Of a stretch of 64,000 nucleotides of DNA, positions 23,601-34,199 are shown piece after piece. Both the position numbers and the translations under genes were made by a program. The notes beneath the pieces were generated by a model. It was not told the DNA's origin and made no database searches. It was given only the letters and a program-made list of their open reading frames with translations. Position 1 is the first letter of the stretch. Every line of letters begins with the position of its first letter. Source of the stretch: Sclerodactyla briareus (lineage: Eukaryota > Echinodermata > Holothuroidea > Dendrochirotida > Sclerodactylidae); contig JAODTK010005653.1 of assembly GCA_026419785.1 (NCBI GenBank), forward strand, positions 1 to 64,000, written 5' to 3'.

Positions 23601-24280
23601 TCGACGCAGATGTCCTTCCATTTTCTCCATGGGTATACTGCCCAAATAGACGATTGCTGAAGTTGTAGTATATCGATAGGAATCGGTTCTCTTCTTTTAC
23701 TACTCCATTGCCATTTGATTTAGTGCATATTGAAGGAGAGTTTGCACTCCAGCCCTACACAGTTGCACTGCTTCCATATTATTGTCCGGTTTTTGCTTTG
23801 GTTTACGGGGCTCTTGACAGGGTCTCTTCCCACCACTCGTTCAGCTATGAAAAAAATGCTCATTAAAGTCTCCTTATGAGTGGCTAGTGCCTTGGGATTC
23901 TCACAATCCACTTCCTGTTACACTGTGGCCCACGCTGTACGCATGAGAATAGTACTACGCCGTTACTTTAGCAAGTCCCATGACGCGGTCAGTCCGCTAA
24001 CGTGCCATGTCATTTTGCCTCAGTGTGGAGTAAGTAGGAAAATGGTTTGACTGCAGATTCCTCTGACTAAGTTGAACCATAGTGACCTATAAGAATTAAC
24101 ATCCAGTGTCTGTGTCATAGCCTTATCAAATAACATAGTGCAATTAATTTCACGGAGACTGGTGGGGCAGGCGACGGAGTCCCATGCTGTTACGCTTAGA
24201 TGCAACAGTTAAATAGCCGAATCTTCGAGGCGTATATCACTCAAAGGACAACTGCATGATTAATTATAAGAACCATAACT
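20604..24280. other. 3' flank of unit 1 and unassigned sequence
   Basis: To about 21600 the sequence aligns with the 3' flank of unit 2 (39815-41230). Beyond that I find no recognised gene. The frames at 21968-22405 and 22664-23008 on the minus strand and 22689-23060 on the plus strand are over 110 codons but overlap each other and show no domain. Around 23060-24200 several minus-strand frames look protein-like without matching a family that I can name; decayed transposon DNA is possible. Confidence 0.35.
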
Positions 24281-24287
24281 TAATGCT

Positions 24288-24419
24288 TCAGTCTAAACCC
24301 GAAGATTCTACGACTTTCCGATACGATTTACAGTCCTTGAAGGCTTGTGCGAGTGTATTGCGAATATCGAAAAGCATCCCATCAGGCAATAATAAATTAT
24401 AATCACCACTTGCACAACC
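24288..24419 (-). CDS. Candidate minus-strand terminal exon, unknown protein
   Basis: On the minus strand the acceptor GATTGTTTGCAG is followed in phase 0 by 43 open codons and then TGA. The peptide begins GCASGDYNLLLPDG and ends SYRKVVESSGLD; it is polar, balanced in composition and has a predicted helical middle (TLAQAFKDCKSYRKV). I do not recognise the family. No partner exons were found upstream, at higher coordinates, where a LINE remnant lies. It could be the last exon of a gene or part of an old element. Confidence 0.25.
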   Translation of the reverse strand, partial: GCASGDYNLLLPDGMLFDIRNTLAQAFKDCKSYRKVVESSGLD

Positions 24420-24739
24420 CTGCAAACAATCTTTGTTTGTCATCAAAATTCACACATCATTTTCACTCGACAAGCTTTGTCTATGGAAAAAAAGGGTTGC
24501 TGTAGTGGGGTTGGTGGTGTTGATGGTTACTTTAGTGAAAGACAACGAAAGAACTTCTGCGAAATATTGACTTAATCACAACAAATGAAACAATGAAATA
24601 CATGACTTAACTTCCTGGTTTCACCACGTGTGACGCATGCTTCATGTGCAATTGCGATTCTCCCCCAATTTCTGTGCATAAAGGACCGAACTTCGAAGGC
24701 CATATATCCACTCGGAACATCGTATCGAAATGGGTGAGG

Positions 24740-24900
24740 TTTTTTTTTTTTTTTTTTTTTTTGGACCTATAGATTTCGTTTCCATTCTCACGATATAATC
24801 GCTGTTGTATCCACCCTCAGTGTCTTTACCTTCGACGACTTGGGATCTGTTGGTGGGGTATGACTTCAACCACAGAAAGCATTCCGGACCCACAACCATA
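24740..24900 (-). mobile_element. LINE reverse-transcriptase remnant ending in A-run
   Basis: The minus strand reads ECFLWLKSYPTNRSQVV, the RT segment (W..SYL.NR.Q.V) of CR1/Jockey-type LINEs that comes shortly after the F.D..KAFDT block. The reading runs straight into 23 consecutive A (T 24740-24762 on the plus strand). The A-run follows an internal RT segment, not the natural 3' end, so the copy is heavily shortened. Confidence 0.65.
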
Positions 24901-25044
24901 ATTTATGCTGTGCAGACTCTGAAAGACGATGTCATTTTGACGACATACTAGACCGGAATAACTTCGGTTTCTTGAAAAGTACGTTACGTATACCTTTGAT
25001 GAACCCTGGTGACGCCTTTATGCAGGGTATTATTTTTAAGCCAA

Positions 25045-25190
25045 AATACCGCTGCTCTTTTTGTGGATCTTTCAAAAGTTTTCGATACCATTGATCACAG
25101 TCTCATTCTCACGACATCGCTTTGCTTATGGCTGCGGTTGTTACCCAGAGCTAGGGTCGCGCTGTTATAAAGATCGTCACTACTACGTAT
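25045..25190 (+). mobile_element. LINE reverse-transcriptase remnant, inverted partner
   Basis: The plus strand reads AALFVDLSKVFDTIDHSLIL, the RT block with the first catalytic aspartate (F.DLSKAFDT.DH). In an intact LINE this block lies just before the SYL.NR segment. Here that segment is on the opposite strand 150 bases to the left, so the two pieces form an inverted arrangement. After DHSLIL the frame shifts and ends. Confidence 0.7.
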
Positions 25191-25299
25191 GTTTTGTTTG
25201 GAGCTCATTGTGAATTACACTCACTAATATCAGTGTGCCACTCTCCACTTTGCTCATACCCCCCTTCCCATTTTTGTATTTTATTGAAGCTTGACTATG

Positions 25300-28200
25300 C
25301 GGTTAGGTCTGTGGAATCTGCCATCAGAAAATAAAATATGCAAACAAAGTTATCGCAATTAAATGCATTTCTATACAATGATCGACAAGCAGAATAATAT
25401 ATAATCAAGCCCTGCACGTTATAACCGAGAAATAAATGGAAAAAATAATCCTCCCAACGAAAGTCACGTTCAAGGTCCCAAAGAACAAAATTTAGCACCA
25501 ATGCCATGTCCTCCCCAAGTTTACAGTTTCACAAAGTACAGAGGCAGGTTTCTCCACTCACTTTCCGTGAAATAACATAGTTTAGTATGGAAATTCGTTG
25601 TAGGGAAATGCGAAATTTAAAATAGATAATTAAGCATACACTGATAATTACCACTCACTCATGGAGTACATGCTAGAAGGCAGTATCCGCAACCCACCCG
25701 CGCTTCTAATGTGTCCGACCTCCGGAGTATAGGGAAGGTCAAGCCTCCTTAGCATTGTCGTAATGAGGACTTTTTCCCGCAATTGCTTCACAGTTTTCCA
25801 CAGAAATAATTTCTCACTTTCGATTCAAACTCTTGAATTAGAATATCCATATACAGTATTAAAAAACAAAACATCTTAAACGACTACATGGTAGGCGTAT
25901 CAACAAACTGACTTGATGTGCCAAAATAGTACGAATAAATAATGTTTTTCTTTTAAAGGTCATAGGCATATGAAATCCAATATCCCCAGAAGCAAGAGTC
26001 GTTGGAACAGGCAACCAGGAAATTCTCGGTTCATATTATAATCTCTGCTCCTGCATCCTTGGTGGAAAGGTGTTGCCTTGCGAGAGGAATTGACCACTCT
26101 AAAATGCCCTCAAATTTTTTTTAACCTTCTCCAAATTGTGTTCATCATCCGAGTAGGAAAGTGTCAGACAGTCTAACAATAATGAAACGTTGGCGCCTGG
26201 CCGCAGCATATAATCTAAACTTAACACGATCACATGACTATTTGTAAAGTTGTGTGTATTTGGCAGTCAACATTTTTTTTTAAATAGTTTAACAGTCTCA
26301 GAATTGATGGTGAAACCATCATATTCTTTTGCATTTCTATACTTCAGTCCTAAAATTACAATTATCCACGTGCTGACTGTTGCGTGCGGTGTAAATGTGC
26401 ATGGTTAACAACCATGGATCCCGTGGAAAAAAATCATACCAATATCTTATTTGGGCAATGCGCAGAATAAGAGGAATCGGGCAATTTTTTCTCGAAGTCC
26501 TCGTCATATAAACTGGAAGACCAACGTTGCCGATTAATACCTCTCACTCCACGACAATGAAATTTTGAGTAATCACGTTCCGCAAGTCTGCAATTGCTCG
26601 CCTCCAGGTAAAATTCTAACTTTCTTTTTTCAATTGCTCTCGTCTCATAAGTCTATCTAACCGTTTCAAATATTTTGGAACAGCCACCTCTTCCGTCCCC
26701 CTGGCTCCCTTCAAAACTAACTGGTCAACAAGAACTATGAACTAATGTGTGTTCATGGTCGTAATAACTATTTCGTGTAGGTATAGTACCTAATCAAGTT
26801 TGCAGGCAGGGATGTGAAGTTGAAATTTTTCAACTCGACGTCTGGTAAAAAAAATTATCGACGTATCGTATCGAACTAGTGTGGAACAGCCTTTTAGTCA
26901 AATGTTCAATAAATGGATTACCACAGTGCCTAATAATATTCCTTACTTTACTCAATCAAAAAATATTTTTTAATAATAAATGTGGCGCAAGTCGACATGC
27001 CCTCGCCTTGTAAAATCCCTTTACGTTTTTTCTCCTTCCCAACTGCTGCCCGTCCCATATGTCTAGATATCCGCTTTAAATACTCCGGAACACTCCCCAC
27101 CCCTTCTATCCTCCCTTCAAAACTGGTCACCAAAGAACTATGAAACAATGTGATCATTGTCGGAAGAAACTATTTTGTGTAGTCTAATCTTTATCACATT
27201 GTTGCAACAGAGATGTTACTTTTCATTGTGGATAACTGCTATCAAGCTGTTCAACCTGGGATTCCTTCCCCATTACGATAGTCGCATCCAGCGGGACAAC
27301 CGGAGTCTTAACGAGGACGTTCCCGTGTCGGTATTAAATTTACCGTTCAGATGGAAGGGAAGGCATAATTTTCACATGTCACCACTTGGCTGACAATTAT
27401 TAGTGATTACCTTAGGAAACAAAATACATTGTTGATCAAACTGTCAACATAATAATGAGCGCTTTGATGGAGCTCTTTTGGAAGAACAGTTATCCCTCCT
27501 AACTAAATATACTTCTGTATATTCTAGTAACTTTCTGATACCTTTATATATTTTTTCTTCCAATTCAAGTTAGATCCAGTATTGAAATCACGAATTTGAA
27601 AACATATCTCTTCCCTTTCCTTTCGGATAGTTGGCAATTACACAGAACCGTAACGTGGTCAATAAATGTTCCCCACTGCCCATACTCGCTTCAAGCCATA
27701 TTATAATAGTTTAGTGTCACTCCTCCGTTTATATTCGTTTGTCTAGTGCGAAATCATTAAACTAAGACATTTTCCAATTATTGTGTTCTCCAGACTCTCC
27801 AACTCCTCCATTTCGAAACAAACTGCTTTCGATCCTTACCCGGAGCTTGTTTTTATATTTCATAATGGACATTTGCTCTTAACAATTTTGGATATTTCAA
27901 TACATATTCTATATATCGAAATAACCTATATAAACTACCTTCGACCTACGGACTGGGGCATATATTGCAGTTATTGGTTGTGAATGAACCACTGAATCAC
28001 CATTGCCTCCTAACGAGGCAAGAGTTCCCATACCTGTTGAAAATTATCGTTTTCCCTTCTGTATTACTCACGCAGAAAGCCCCCGTTCCCGCGTATATTG
28101 AATTATCATTGTATTGACACGCCCGGCATACTGCCTCTATAAATAGTGTCCATCTTTTGATTGCATCCTCACAGAATTTCTTCAACATTGTAACGGAGGA

Positions 28201-28955
28201 GAAACGGGTTTTTACTACACTCCGCCTCAACCAAAATCAACTGTCCCATCTGTAAATACGACATCGTACTTTTCCGAGAAAATTCAGTCCCCTCCTGGGA
28301 AATTCACGATATTATGTTAACGTCATGATGGTGATTGCTAAGGAAGTTCAATTATTGTTTTAACCTTGAATTTAATTTGGTATTTTTTCCTCGTCGAGTT
28401 TTGTCGGTCCTCGGCATTCTCGCTATCACCGCGTCTTAAGTCCTGTATATTCTTATATTAACAAATCAGTGATATAGTGTTTTATATTATCTGAACTATG
28501 ATTCTATCCATCGGCTCATTTTGAATATAAGACATGGGGTAGTGAAATATTTCCGATGACCCAAATATTTACCCTGCCTTCAATTTTATCGAAAGTCAGG
28601 TTCAGAACTTCCCACGTTAAAAATTCTCAACGCTGTTTCATCTAGTGTGCGTACTATTATTCTGCCAAAACGGACACCAGTTACAGCTAGCGTAATCAAC
28701 CGATTGACGCGAAACAGTGTCTTCCGGTATACGACAGTTTTTTGCACACATTTCGCAAGTAACGTCAAACACCTAAATTGTGGTGGTATAATTTTCAATT
28801 ACATGTTCAGGTTCAGGGCTCAACATGTTTATATTGGCTGAACATATTTTAACAAGCAAATCATTTCTAGGAATGGGTGATTTGCCCCTCCAAAAGTTTT
28901 AATTCACCTTAATCGTTCCTGTCGACTCTCATGGATCACCTTTTTCTCAACTCAT
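25300..28955. other. 5' intron/flank of unit 2, no exon recognised
   Basis: This aligns with 12520-15490 of unit 1. There is no domain or splice-bounded exon that I can support. It contains the local duplication described separately and the conserved block near 27930-28030. Confidence 0.4.
26600..27190. repeat. Local direct duplication, about 390 bp apart
   Basis: The segment around 26640-26790 (ATTTTGGAACAGCCACC, CTCCCTTCAAAACT-ACTGGTCA, ACTATTTCGTGTAG) recurs around 27020-27185 (AATACTCCGGAACACTCC, CTCCCTTCAAAACTGGTCA, ACTATTTTGTGTAG). Units 1 and 3 have one copy each (13600-13750 and 61800-61960), so the extra copy is specific to unit 2. Confidence 0.6.
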
Positions 28956-28961
28956 TTGCAG

Positions 28962-29007
28962 AATACTCTGTACGCCGATGCAGGTTCTCTCGAGGGTTCA
29001 AATCAAA
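28962..29007 (+). CDS. Microexon before FReD-A, unit 2
   Basis: This 46-base exon lies between CTCATTTGCAG and GTAAGC. Entering with the last two bases of a codon, it reads YSVRRCRFSRGFKS and joins FReD-A exon 1 (N-IPRDCQEM) in phase. It differs from the unit 3 copy at a single position (T or C at the sixth base). Microexons just before a FReD are compatible with alternative inclusion of a linker cysteine. Confidence 0.65.
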
Positions 29008-29057
29008 GTAAGCTATTTACCGTATCAAATTTCTGTTTGTGAACTCCACATGTTCCT

Positions 29058-29205
29058 AACAATATCCCGAATTTTTCTGATCTCCCGAGGAATTTCGATA
29101 TCCTTAATTTTAATTTCGGACAATCCTGAATGAATCTGATATCACGATTCAACTTCTGATATTACTAATTAGTTTCTGAATATCACGAATTCCATTTGGT
29201 GATAT
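29058..29205. repeat. 21-bp minisatellite with GAATTC core, unit 2
   Basis: This is the counterpart of 15598-15742 in the same intron, with about six more degenerate units of (TATCACGAATTCAATTTCTGA). Its presence in both units shows that it predates the duplication. Confidence 0.65.
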
Positions 29206-29300
29206 AAAAAAATGTCATTCTTGCTATCAGATATCTACAGATTAAGGTAAAATATGTTTTACATAGTCTGATAGTTCATTACTTCTCACCAACCACTGAG

Positions 29301-29440
29301 TATCCCTCGAGACTGTCAGGAGATGCTACGGGATGTCTCTCTCAAATTACAGTGTGTCCTACGTCATCAAACCAGAAGGATATCCCTAACCATTCGAAGT
29401 TTACTGTGACGAAGGCTCTGGGCTCCGGCGGCATGGAACG
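29301..29440 (+). CDS. FReD-A exon 1, unit 2
   Basis: The acceptor CCACTGAG is followed in phase by IPRDCQEMLR, then YVIKPEGY, FEVYCDE and a GSG-rich stretch to the donor ACG|GTAATG. It is homologous to 15829-15965 with the same two cysteines. Indels break the frame around 29345-29355 and 29427-29437, at different places from unit 1, so together the two copies support one coding frame. Confidence 0.8.
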
Positions 29441-30114
29441 GTAATGGTGAATCAGCTAACTATATTCCCCACAAACGTAATTGCAGTTCAGAGTTAAATC
29501 AATGATATTGAAATATATGATAAGTGATAATGATTCTGATTGACCCCCGCGTTAGACACCCCCTGTAACGCGCCTGATGGCCCTACCACGATGAATTCGT
29601 CACTGCGCTTACTAAAACCAAGTTGCCCTTATACTATGAATATGTTCACGCCGGTACCCTTTTAAACTTCGGAGAATACAAACTCTTCAACACCTGGAGC
29701 AATTACTTGGTTTTCGAGAAGTACTGGTCGTTTGAGTGTAAATGCAACAGTGACGTCCATACACTAACATTCGCTTCTCTGTATCACTAACGGAATTGTA
29801 AACAGATAACTGACCTTCATTCTATTAATATGTCGAGCTTATTATGTTTTGTTTAAATTAGTCAACTTCCTTGTTTTAGAAGTTGAGACACCATGTGGTT
29901 CACAACAGTGTCAAATGATACTGTAAACCGACCGTGTCAAAACTTCACAAAGTGTCCCAATGTTCCGCATTTTGCACTATTTAGAGATGAACTCAATCTG
30001 ATTAAATGAATATGCCCGAACAATTCATATTTTTTAGATAAGACAAAACCCGCTAGAAACTTGAAACGGATCTTTCCTTATATTAGGCATCATGGGTCTT
30101 CGCCATCATTGCAG

Positions 30115-30376
30115 GTTTTCATCTACGAAAGGGCGCAGCTAGAGTTTTTAATCAGGCGTGGGAGGTTTACAAAAATGGATTTGATTCCGGTCAAACGAAT
30201 CGGCTTGGCAACGATAGGCCCCTTCCTATTTAACAATCCAAGGAAACACGACTCCGTTTGACCTCGGTTCTCCAATGGTTCGTCAGTCTCTCCTCTATCA
30301 TACAGCAGCTTCCGCATCAGTGATGAGTGGGACAATATCAGACTAATTGTCAATAGGAACATACGATCTAGCGGAG
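30115..30376 (+). CDS. FReD-A exon 2, unit 2
   Basis: The acceptor CATTGCAG is intact. The exon reads VFH, WE-YKNGFDS, LGN, LTIQGN, and near the end VMSGTIS-D/SDEWDN with YRLIVNRN in the other frame, ending GCGGAG|GTAAGT. It aligns base for base with unit 1 16659-16925 apart from indels. The domain stops at the point where FReDs normally pass into the calcium-loop exon; no such exon follows before the TIL exon. Confidence 0.75.
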
Positions 30377-30870
30377 GTAAGTTTTGACTTATCCCTGTCA
30401 TTAGTAAACCTGGTGAAGACCCTTGCCTGCCTGCAACCACCAGGTGCACTTCGTTTCACGACCTACTACCCTATCTATTGATCTTGAGTCTGGAGCTCTC
30501 TACCCGACTGAGCTTATTCCGCCTCCTGAGCATTACAGCAGGTGGTATAACAAGTCTTCTCAAGTTAATCCACTGAGCGACATGAACAGTTGATCTAATC
30601 TAGCTCAATCTCAAAATTAGATATATATTTCAAAATTCGCTGAAAAGTGGTACGGTAGCTTCCGTACTATTGCAGCGGTTCGACGGCCTGTTTTTCACAT
30701 ACCCTGAATCATTTATTTCTACGCTGGTGGTTTGCACTACTCTGTCTTTCATATTAGACAACACTATCCCTGTGCAGTAGAGTTGATCTTTGTTATCTTG
30801 CGGAGTCTGGCAACCCGAGTGTTCAGGTACTCACATGTATTTGAACACCTAGTGACTGATGCTATTTCAG

Positions 30871-31222
30871 TGGATAATTTACCGATACAATTACCGTAGC
30901 TTCTTCTATACAGCTCTGTGCGGTATATTCTTTCCTGGCATCTCGCACCCCATAGACACCTCCGTTAGTTTCCACATGAATGTTTCATCTGTCAGATGAT
31001 TTTTGTCGTCCTGGTCCCCATCAAATGGTATATGGTAATTGTCAGTTTGCCCGGGGATCGTGGTGGGGAGCCAAACCAATCTACCCATTGTCTCGAAGAC
31101 TGTCAGCTCGGAACCGAAGGGTGTTCGTCCATCTTGGGTTTTTTTGATGGCCGGAGATACTGCGTTCCTGCCAATGGAATCCCAGTTTTTTCTTTCCTGT
31201 CGAAATCACTCAGGTCGTTCCG
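30871..31222 (+). CDS. TIL exon, unit 2
   Basis: The acceptor TGCTATTTCAG is good. The 3' half reads MVYGNCQFA, GDRGGEPNQSTHCLEDCQLG, TEGCS, then GFFDGRRYCVPAN, ending at TTCCG|GTGAGT, a strong donor. These are the paired cysteines of a TIL domain (YGNC...C....C...C.LGTEGC.CP.GF......CVPANEC). It is somewhat longer at the 5' side than in unit 1. TIL modules are small disulfide-bonded domains of secreted inhibitors and mucin/VWF-type proteins; joined to FReDs here they may act as a rigid spacer or an inhibitor. Confidence 0.75.
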
Positions 31223-31623
31223 GTGAGTAAGAAACCGACATTATTAACCCGCATTTTTCTTGGTTGTGAGTATTTTGTTCATTGGTGGAGAATTCAACGT
31301 AAGCCTATATTAATGATGGTATGGTTATGTGGCAAACGAATCGAAACAAACAAAGGCTATGCATGATATAAGGATCGGCGTGGTGATCGGTAGCACCGAA
31401 ATTCTCGAAACTACTTTGACGAAGACTATTAAAGCACAAAGATGACATAATAATATACCTTTCCTCCATTATGTTATCGTGATAGGAGCGGAACACTCCG
31501 TCCTTAACGAAACATATTTCATTGTCATATTATGCATTAACCTACTGTTATGAGAGGGGACATACTTCGGGTTACTTCTTGATTCATTCATTCTTCTAAA
31601 CGACATGACATACGTTTAATGAC

Positions 31624-31909
31624 GACTGCACCGAACAGCGATCCTGTACACAATCAGCTAGTTCCCGGAGGACCATACCACGGTGACTCTAACGCTCGAT
31701 GTGATGTTCAGGACGGGGTACAGCAATGTTACTGTTTGATGGGTTTCGTGGAGATTGGACAAACTTTGTGAGCCGATCTACCTGATTGTTACGAATGCAT
31801 ATACAGCTGGGGAACGTCGAGACGGGTTCTACCTCATCAAGCCGAATAACTGGCCTGGGGAAGCTTTCAACGTCTCATGTGTAATGAGCTACTAACGAGG
31901 TGGTGGACA
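31624..31909 (+). CDS. EGF-like domain plus FReD-B exon 1, unit 2
   Basis: This exon reads DCTEQRSCTQSA, GGPYHGDSNARCDVQDGVQQ, CYCLMGF and GDGQTCEP (frame-shifted), giving six cysteines in the EGF order with the typical C-x-C. It then continues CYECIYSWG, YLIKPNNWPGEAFNVSCVM to GGGWT-like bases and the donor ACA|GTAAGT. One exon thus joins the EGF end to the FReD-B start with no intron between. Four or so indels disturb the frame. The acceptor is uncertain. Confidence 0.8.
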
Positions 31910-32419
31910 GTAAGTCTACCATACGGTTTCATTATTCACGCGAAGAAAACATAGGCGGTGTTACTAGGCCTTCCACTGCTTTCTAATGAATATTGGAACC
32001 CTGTGTAATATACTGCTGGCTTGCTCTGGGTGACTGTTTGATCGATTCCTTCCTCCACATTTGAAGTGATGAACGGACGATGTACACTCTGAAACGATCT
32101 AGTCAAATAATCCGAACACTTTCAAAACTGTCGAATGGGCCACGAACCGAATCTGCCGTATACTTCTTTCAAAAAATTATTTTTCTCCACAGAAAATGAA
32201 ATTCCAACGAATGATGGATTGTAGTATTTTTTGTCATATCACTTGACAATTGTATTGCCTTCAACAGTATGTTATATGTGTGATATTGAAATGGGTAAAC
32301 ATTTATTATTCAGCACATTATTATCCACCCAATTCTTTTGTAACTGTTTATGTCTTTGGTGAAGTGACCCATTCGTTTTGAAATACTGATCGATCGTTCT
32401 TCGGGTTTCATTCTCACAG

Positions 32420-32683
32420 GTATTCCAACGTCGCACTGGTTACAGACCGCCAGACAACTTCTTCATCAACAACTGGGCGACTTTACCGAAAGGATTCGGG
32501 TCTTTGAGTGGGACTTTTGGCTGGTATGAGAAAATTACTACCTGACGCAACAGAAAGAATACAAACTACGAGTGGACATATTAGATTCTGCAAATTCACA
32601 ACTGTACGTAGAACGTTCGTCGTTCGTTCGGAAACGAGCAAGATTATTACCGTCTTCAGTCCAGCGGCTACAGTGGCACTACA
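32420..32683 (+). CDS. FReD-B exon 2, unit 2
   Basis: This is the clearest fibrinogen exon in the window. After the acceptor TTCTCACAG it reads VFQRRTGYRPPDNFFINNWA, TLPKGFGSLSGTFWL, then (shifted) LTQQKEYKLRVDILDSANS, QLYVERSSFV and RLQSSGYSGTT at the donor ACA|GTAATT. These match the FReD core VIQRRxxGxxxFxxxWxxYxxGFGxLxGEFWLGNexIxxLT. At least three frame changes occur in the exon, again typical of base errors. Confidence 0.88.
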
Positions 32684-32851
32684 GTAATTGATTAATGATT
32701 TTCTGAATACCCGATAGGTGTATATATGTATTTCATCAAATATTGCATACTTGAACATGTAGTAAGGCACGGGTGAGAGTTTCCACACCGTGCGCCTCGT
32801 TTAAACTCGGAGGTCAAAACTGACAAATAATTGATGTGTTCAGGTATGTGT

Positions 32852-32912
32852 TTTAATAATAATAATAATAATAATAATATAATAATCATATAATATAATA
32901 ATAATATTTTTT
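32852..32912. repeat. (AAT)n microsatellite at LINE 3' side
   Basis: (AAT)n and interrupted AATATAAT lead into a T-run (32909-32918). On the LINE strand this is an A-run followed by (ATT)n, fitting a 3' tail or a target microsatellite. Confidence 0.7.
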
Positions 32913-33349
32913 TTTTTGTGGCCATGTTTCTTTCATTCTCTTACTTTGTGGAAATAGAGAATGAAAACATAATGCCTACACATAATAATATCAACAAACA
33001 AGGTGGCGTGACATTAGTTGTTAAATACACCTTACATTTACTCTCTATAGGTTAAGTAACCTCTTCCCACTCTTTTTAGTGATGCACTTCTCCACGTCTA
33101 ATATGCAAACATAATTTGTCCATTAAATTCTCGATATATGGACATTTCATTTCCACCTTACACTGGAATATGTAACTTTGCATGAAGGATTAAGAAAAAT
33201 TATAAGGTGTTTGAATAATTTTTATATATCCAAAGAAGGAATGTCCTCTTGTAGAAAACAAAGCATTTTCCCAAAGCTGTCTCCACATCTAGCAAGGAAG
33301 AAGCAGACCTTGTAAGCAATTCCAATTATAATTCTCATATTGGTTCCTC

Positions 33350-33985
33350 TTCATGAACATTGCAGAAGGTTTGCAAAGAGGACTTTCCGCAATGTCATCT
33401 TATAGCGGTGATTGGTACTCAATATTCGGTGCAAGAAGCGAAATTGCAATAGTGCAAGCTTGCATCTCGCACTGAGTACGATTCGTTTGACAAAAAATAT
33501 TTGACCATTTACTACTCGTACCGAATTGTATTGCCATTTTTGCAACGATGTAGGTGCAGCGAATGTGCCTTCATTAAAATGAGAATAATGCCACTTGTGA
33601 AATGTTCTTCAAGCCGATAATGCGATCTAAAATTCCTCTTTAGCATTGTTCGTTCTGCCCCCTAACGTATCTCCCCTTTCAGGAATTTGGAATAGCTGCT
33701 ATATGCCGTTATACACGTGCAAGGAAGGGAACTAATTAAATGAAACAATAAAAATTGTTATAATCACGAACTTTCTTCCATCCTCTTGAAGAAACTGTTA
33801 ATGTAAACATCCCCCTTGAAATGAGGAACTTGTAATCAATTGGGGCATCATCAACTTTAATATAAGAATTGTTCCAAATGAATTTGACTCTCAAATTCGC
33901 TTGTTGGCTTTTCAAAAGTGTACAATGACCAGGCTTACATATATCATTCACACAATGGTTACTAAAATCGGATATCATCATAGAA
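33350..33985 (-). CDS. LINE ORF2, C-terminal region
   Basis: At 33736-33981 the minus strand reads KFIWNNSYIKVDDAPIDYKF and ISRGMF, and at 33351-33545 LLQFRFLHRILSTNHRYKM. Both match the C-terminal part of L1/Tx1 ORF2 (FIWNN..I......Y...I.KG, and FQF.ILH.ILPTN..L.KM before a short cysteine cluster). This shows that the element keeps its 3' coding end. The ~400 bases to the left would be the 3' untranslated part. Confidence 0.65.
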
Positions 33986-34199
33986 AAATTACGTTAAAAT
34001 AAAATTTTTTCCAACATTCCTCAGATAATAATCCATATATCGTCCCATACTCCATTGTGCCCTAAGATCGTTGACCCATTTTACTTTGAAACCATGTATA
34101 ACGATTCATGTGAAATTACCTTCAACCCCCTGAACTTACCGGATTACCAAGTCTGACGTTTACTTTATCAAGGCTTATACTCTTAAAATTAAACATTAC

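Noticed and set aside
24000-24205. Pogo/Jerky-type transposase end (VTAWDSVACPTSLREIN)
   Set aside because: The likeness is limited to a few residues and no upstream DDE or DNA-binding block was found on the minus strand.
30960-31090. Minus-strand peptide DNYHIPFDGDQDDKNH resembling the calcium-loop start of a fibrinogen domain
   Set aside because: It lies on the strand opposite to all lectin exons, unit 1 does not preserve it, and the GGWWY-C continuation is absent; the plus strand TIL reading explains the segment.
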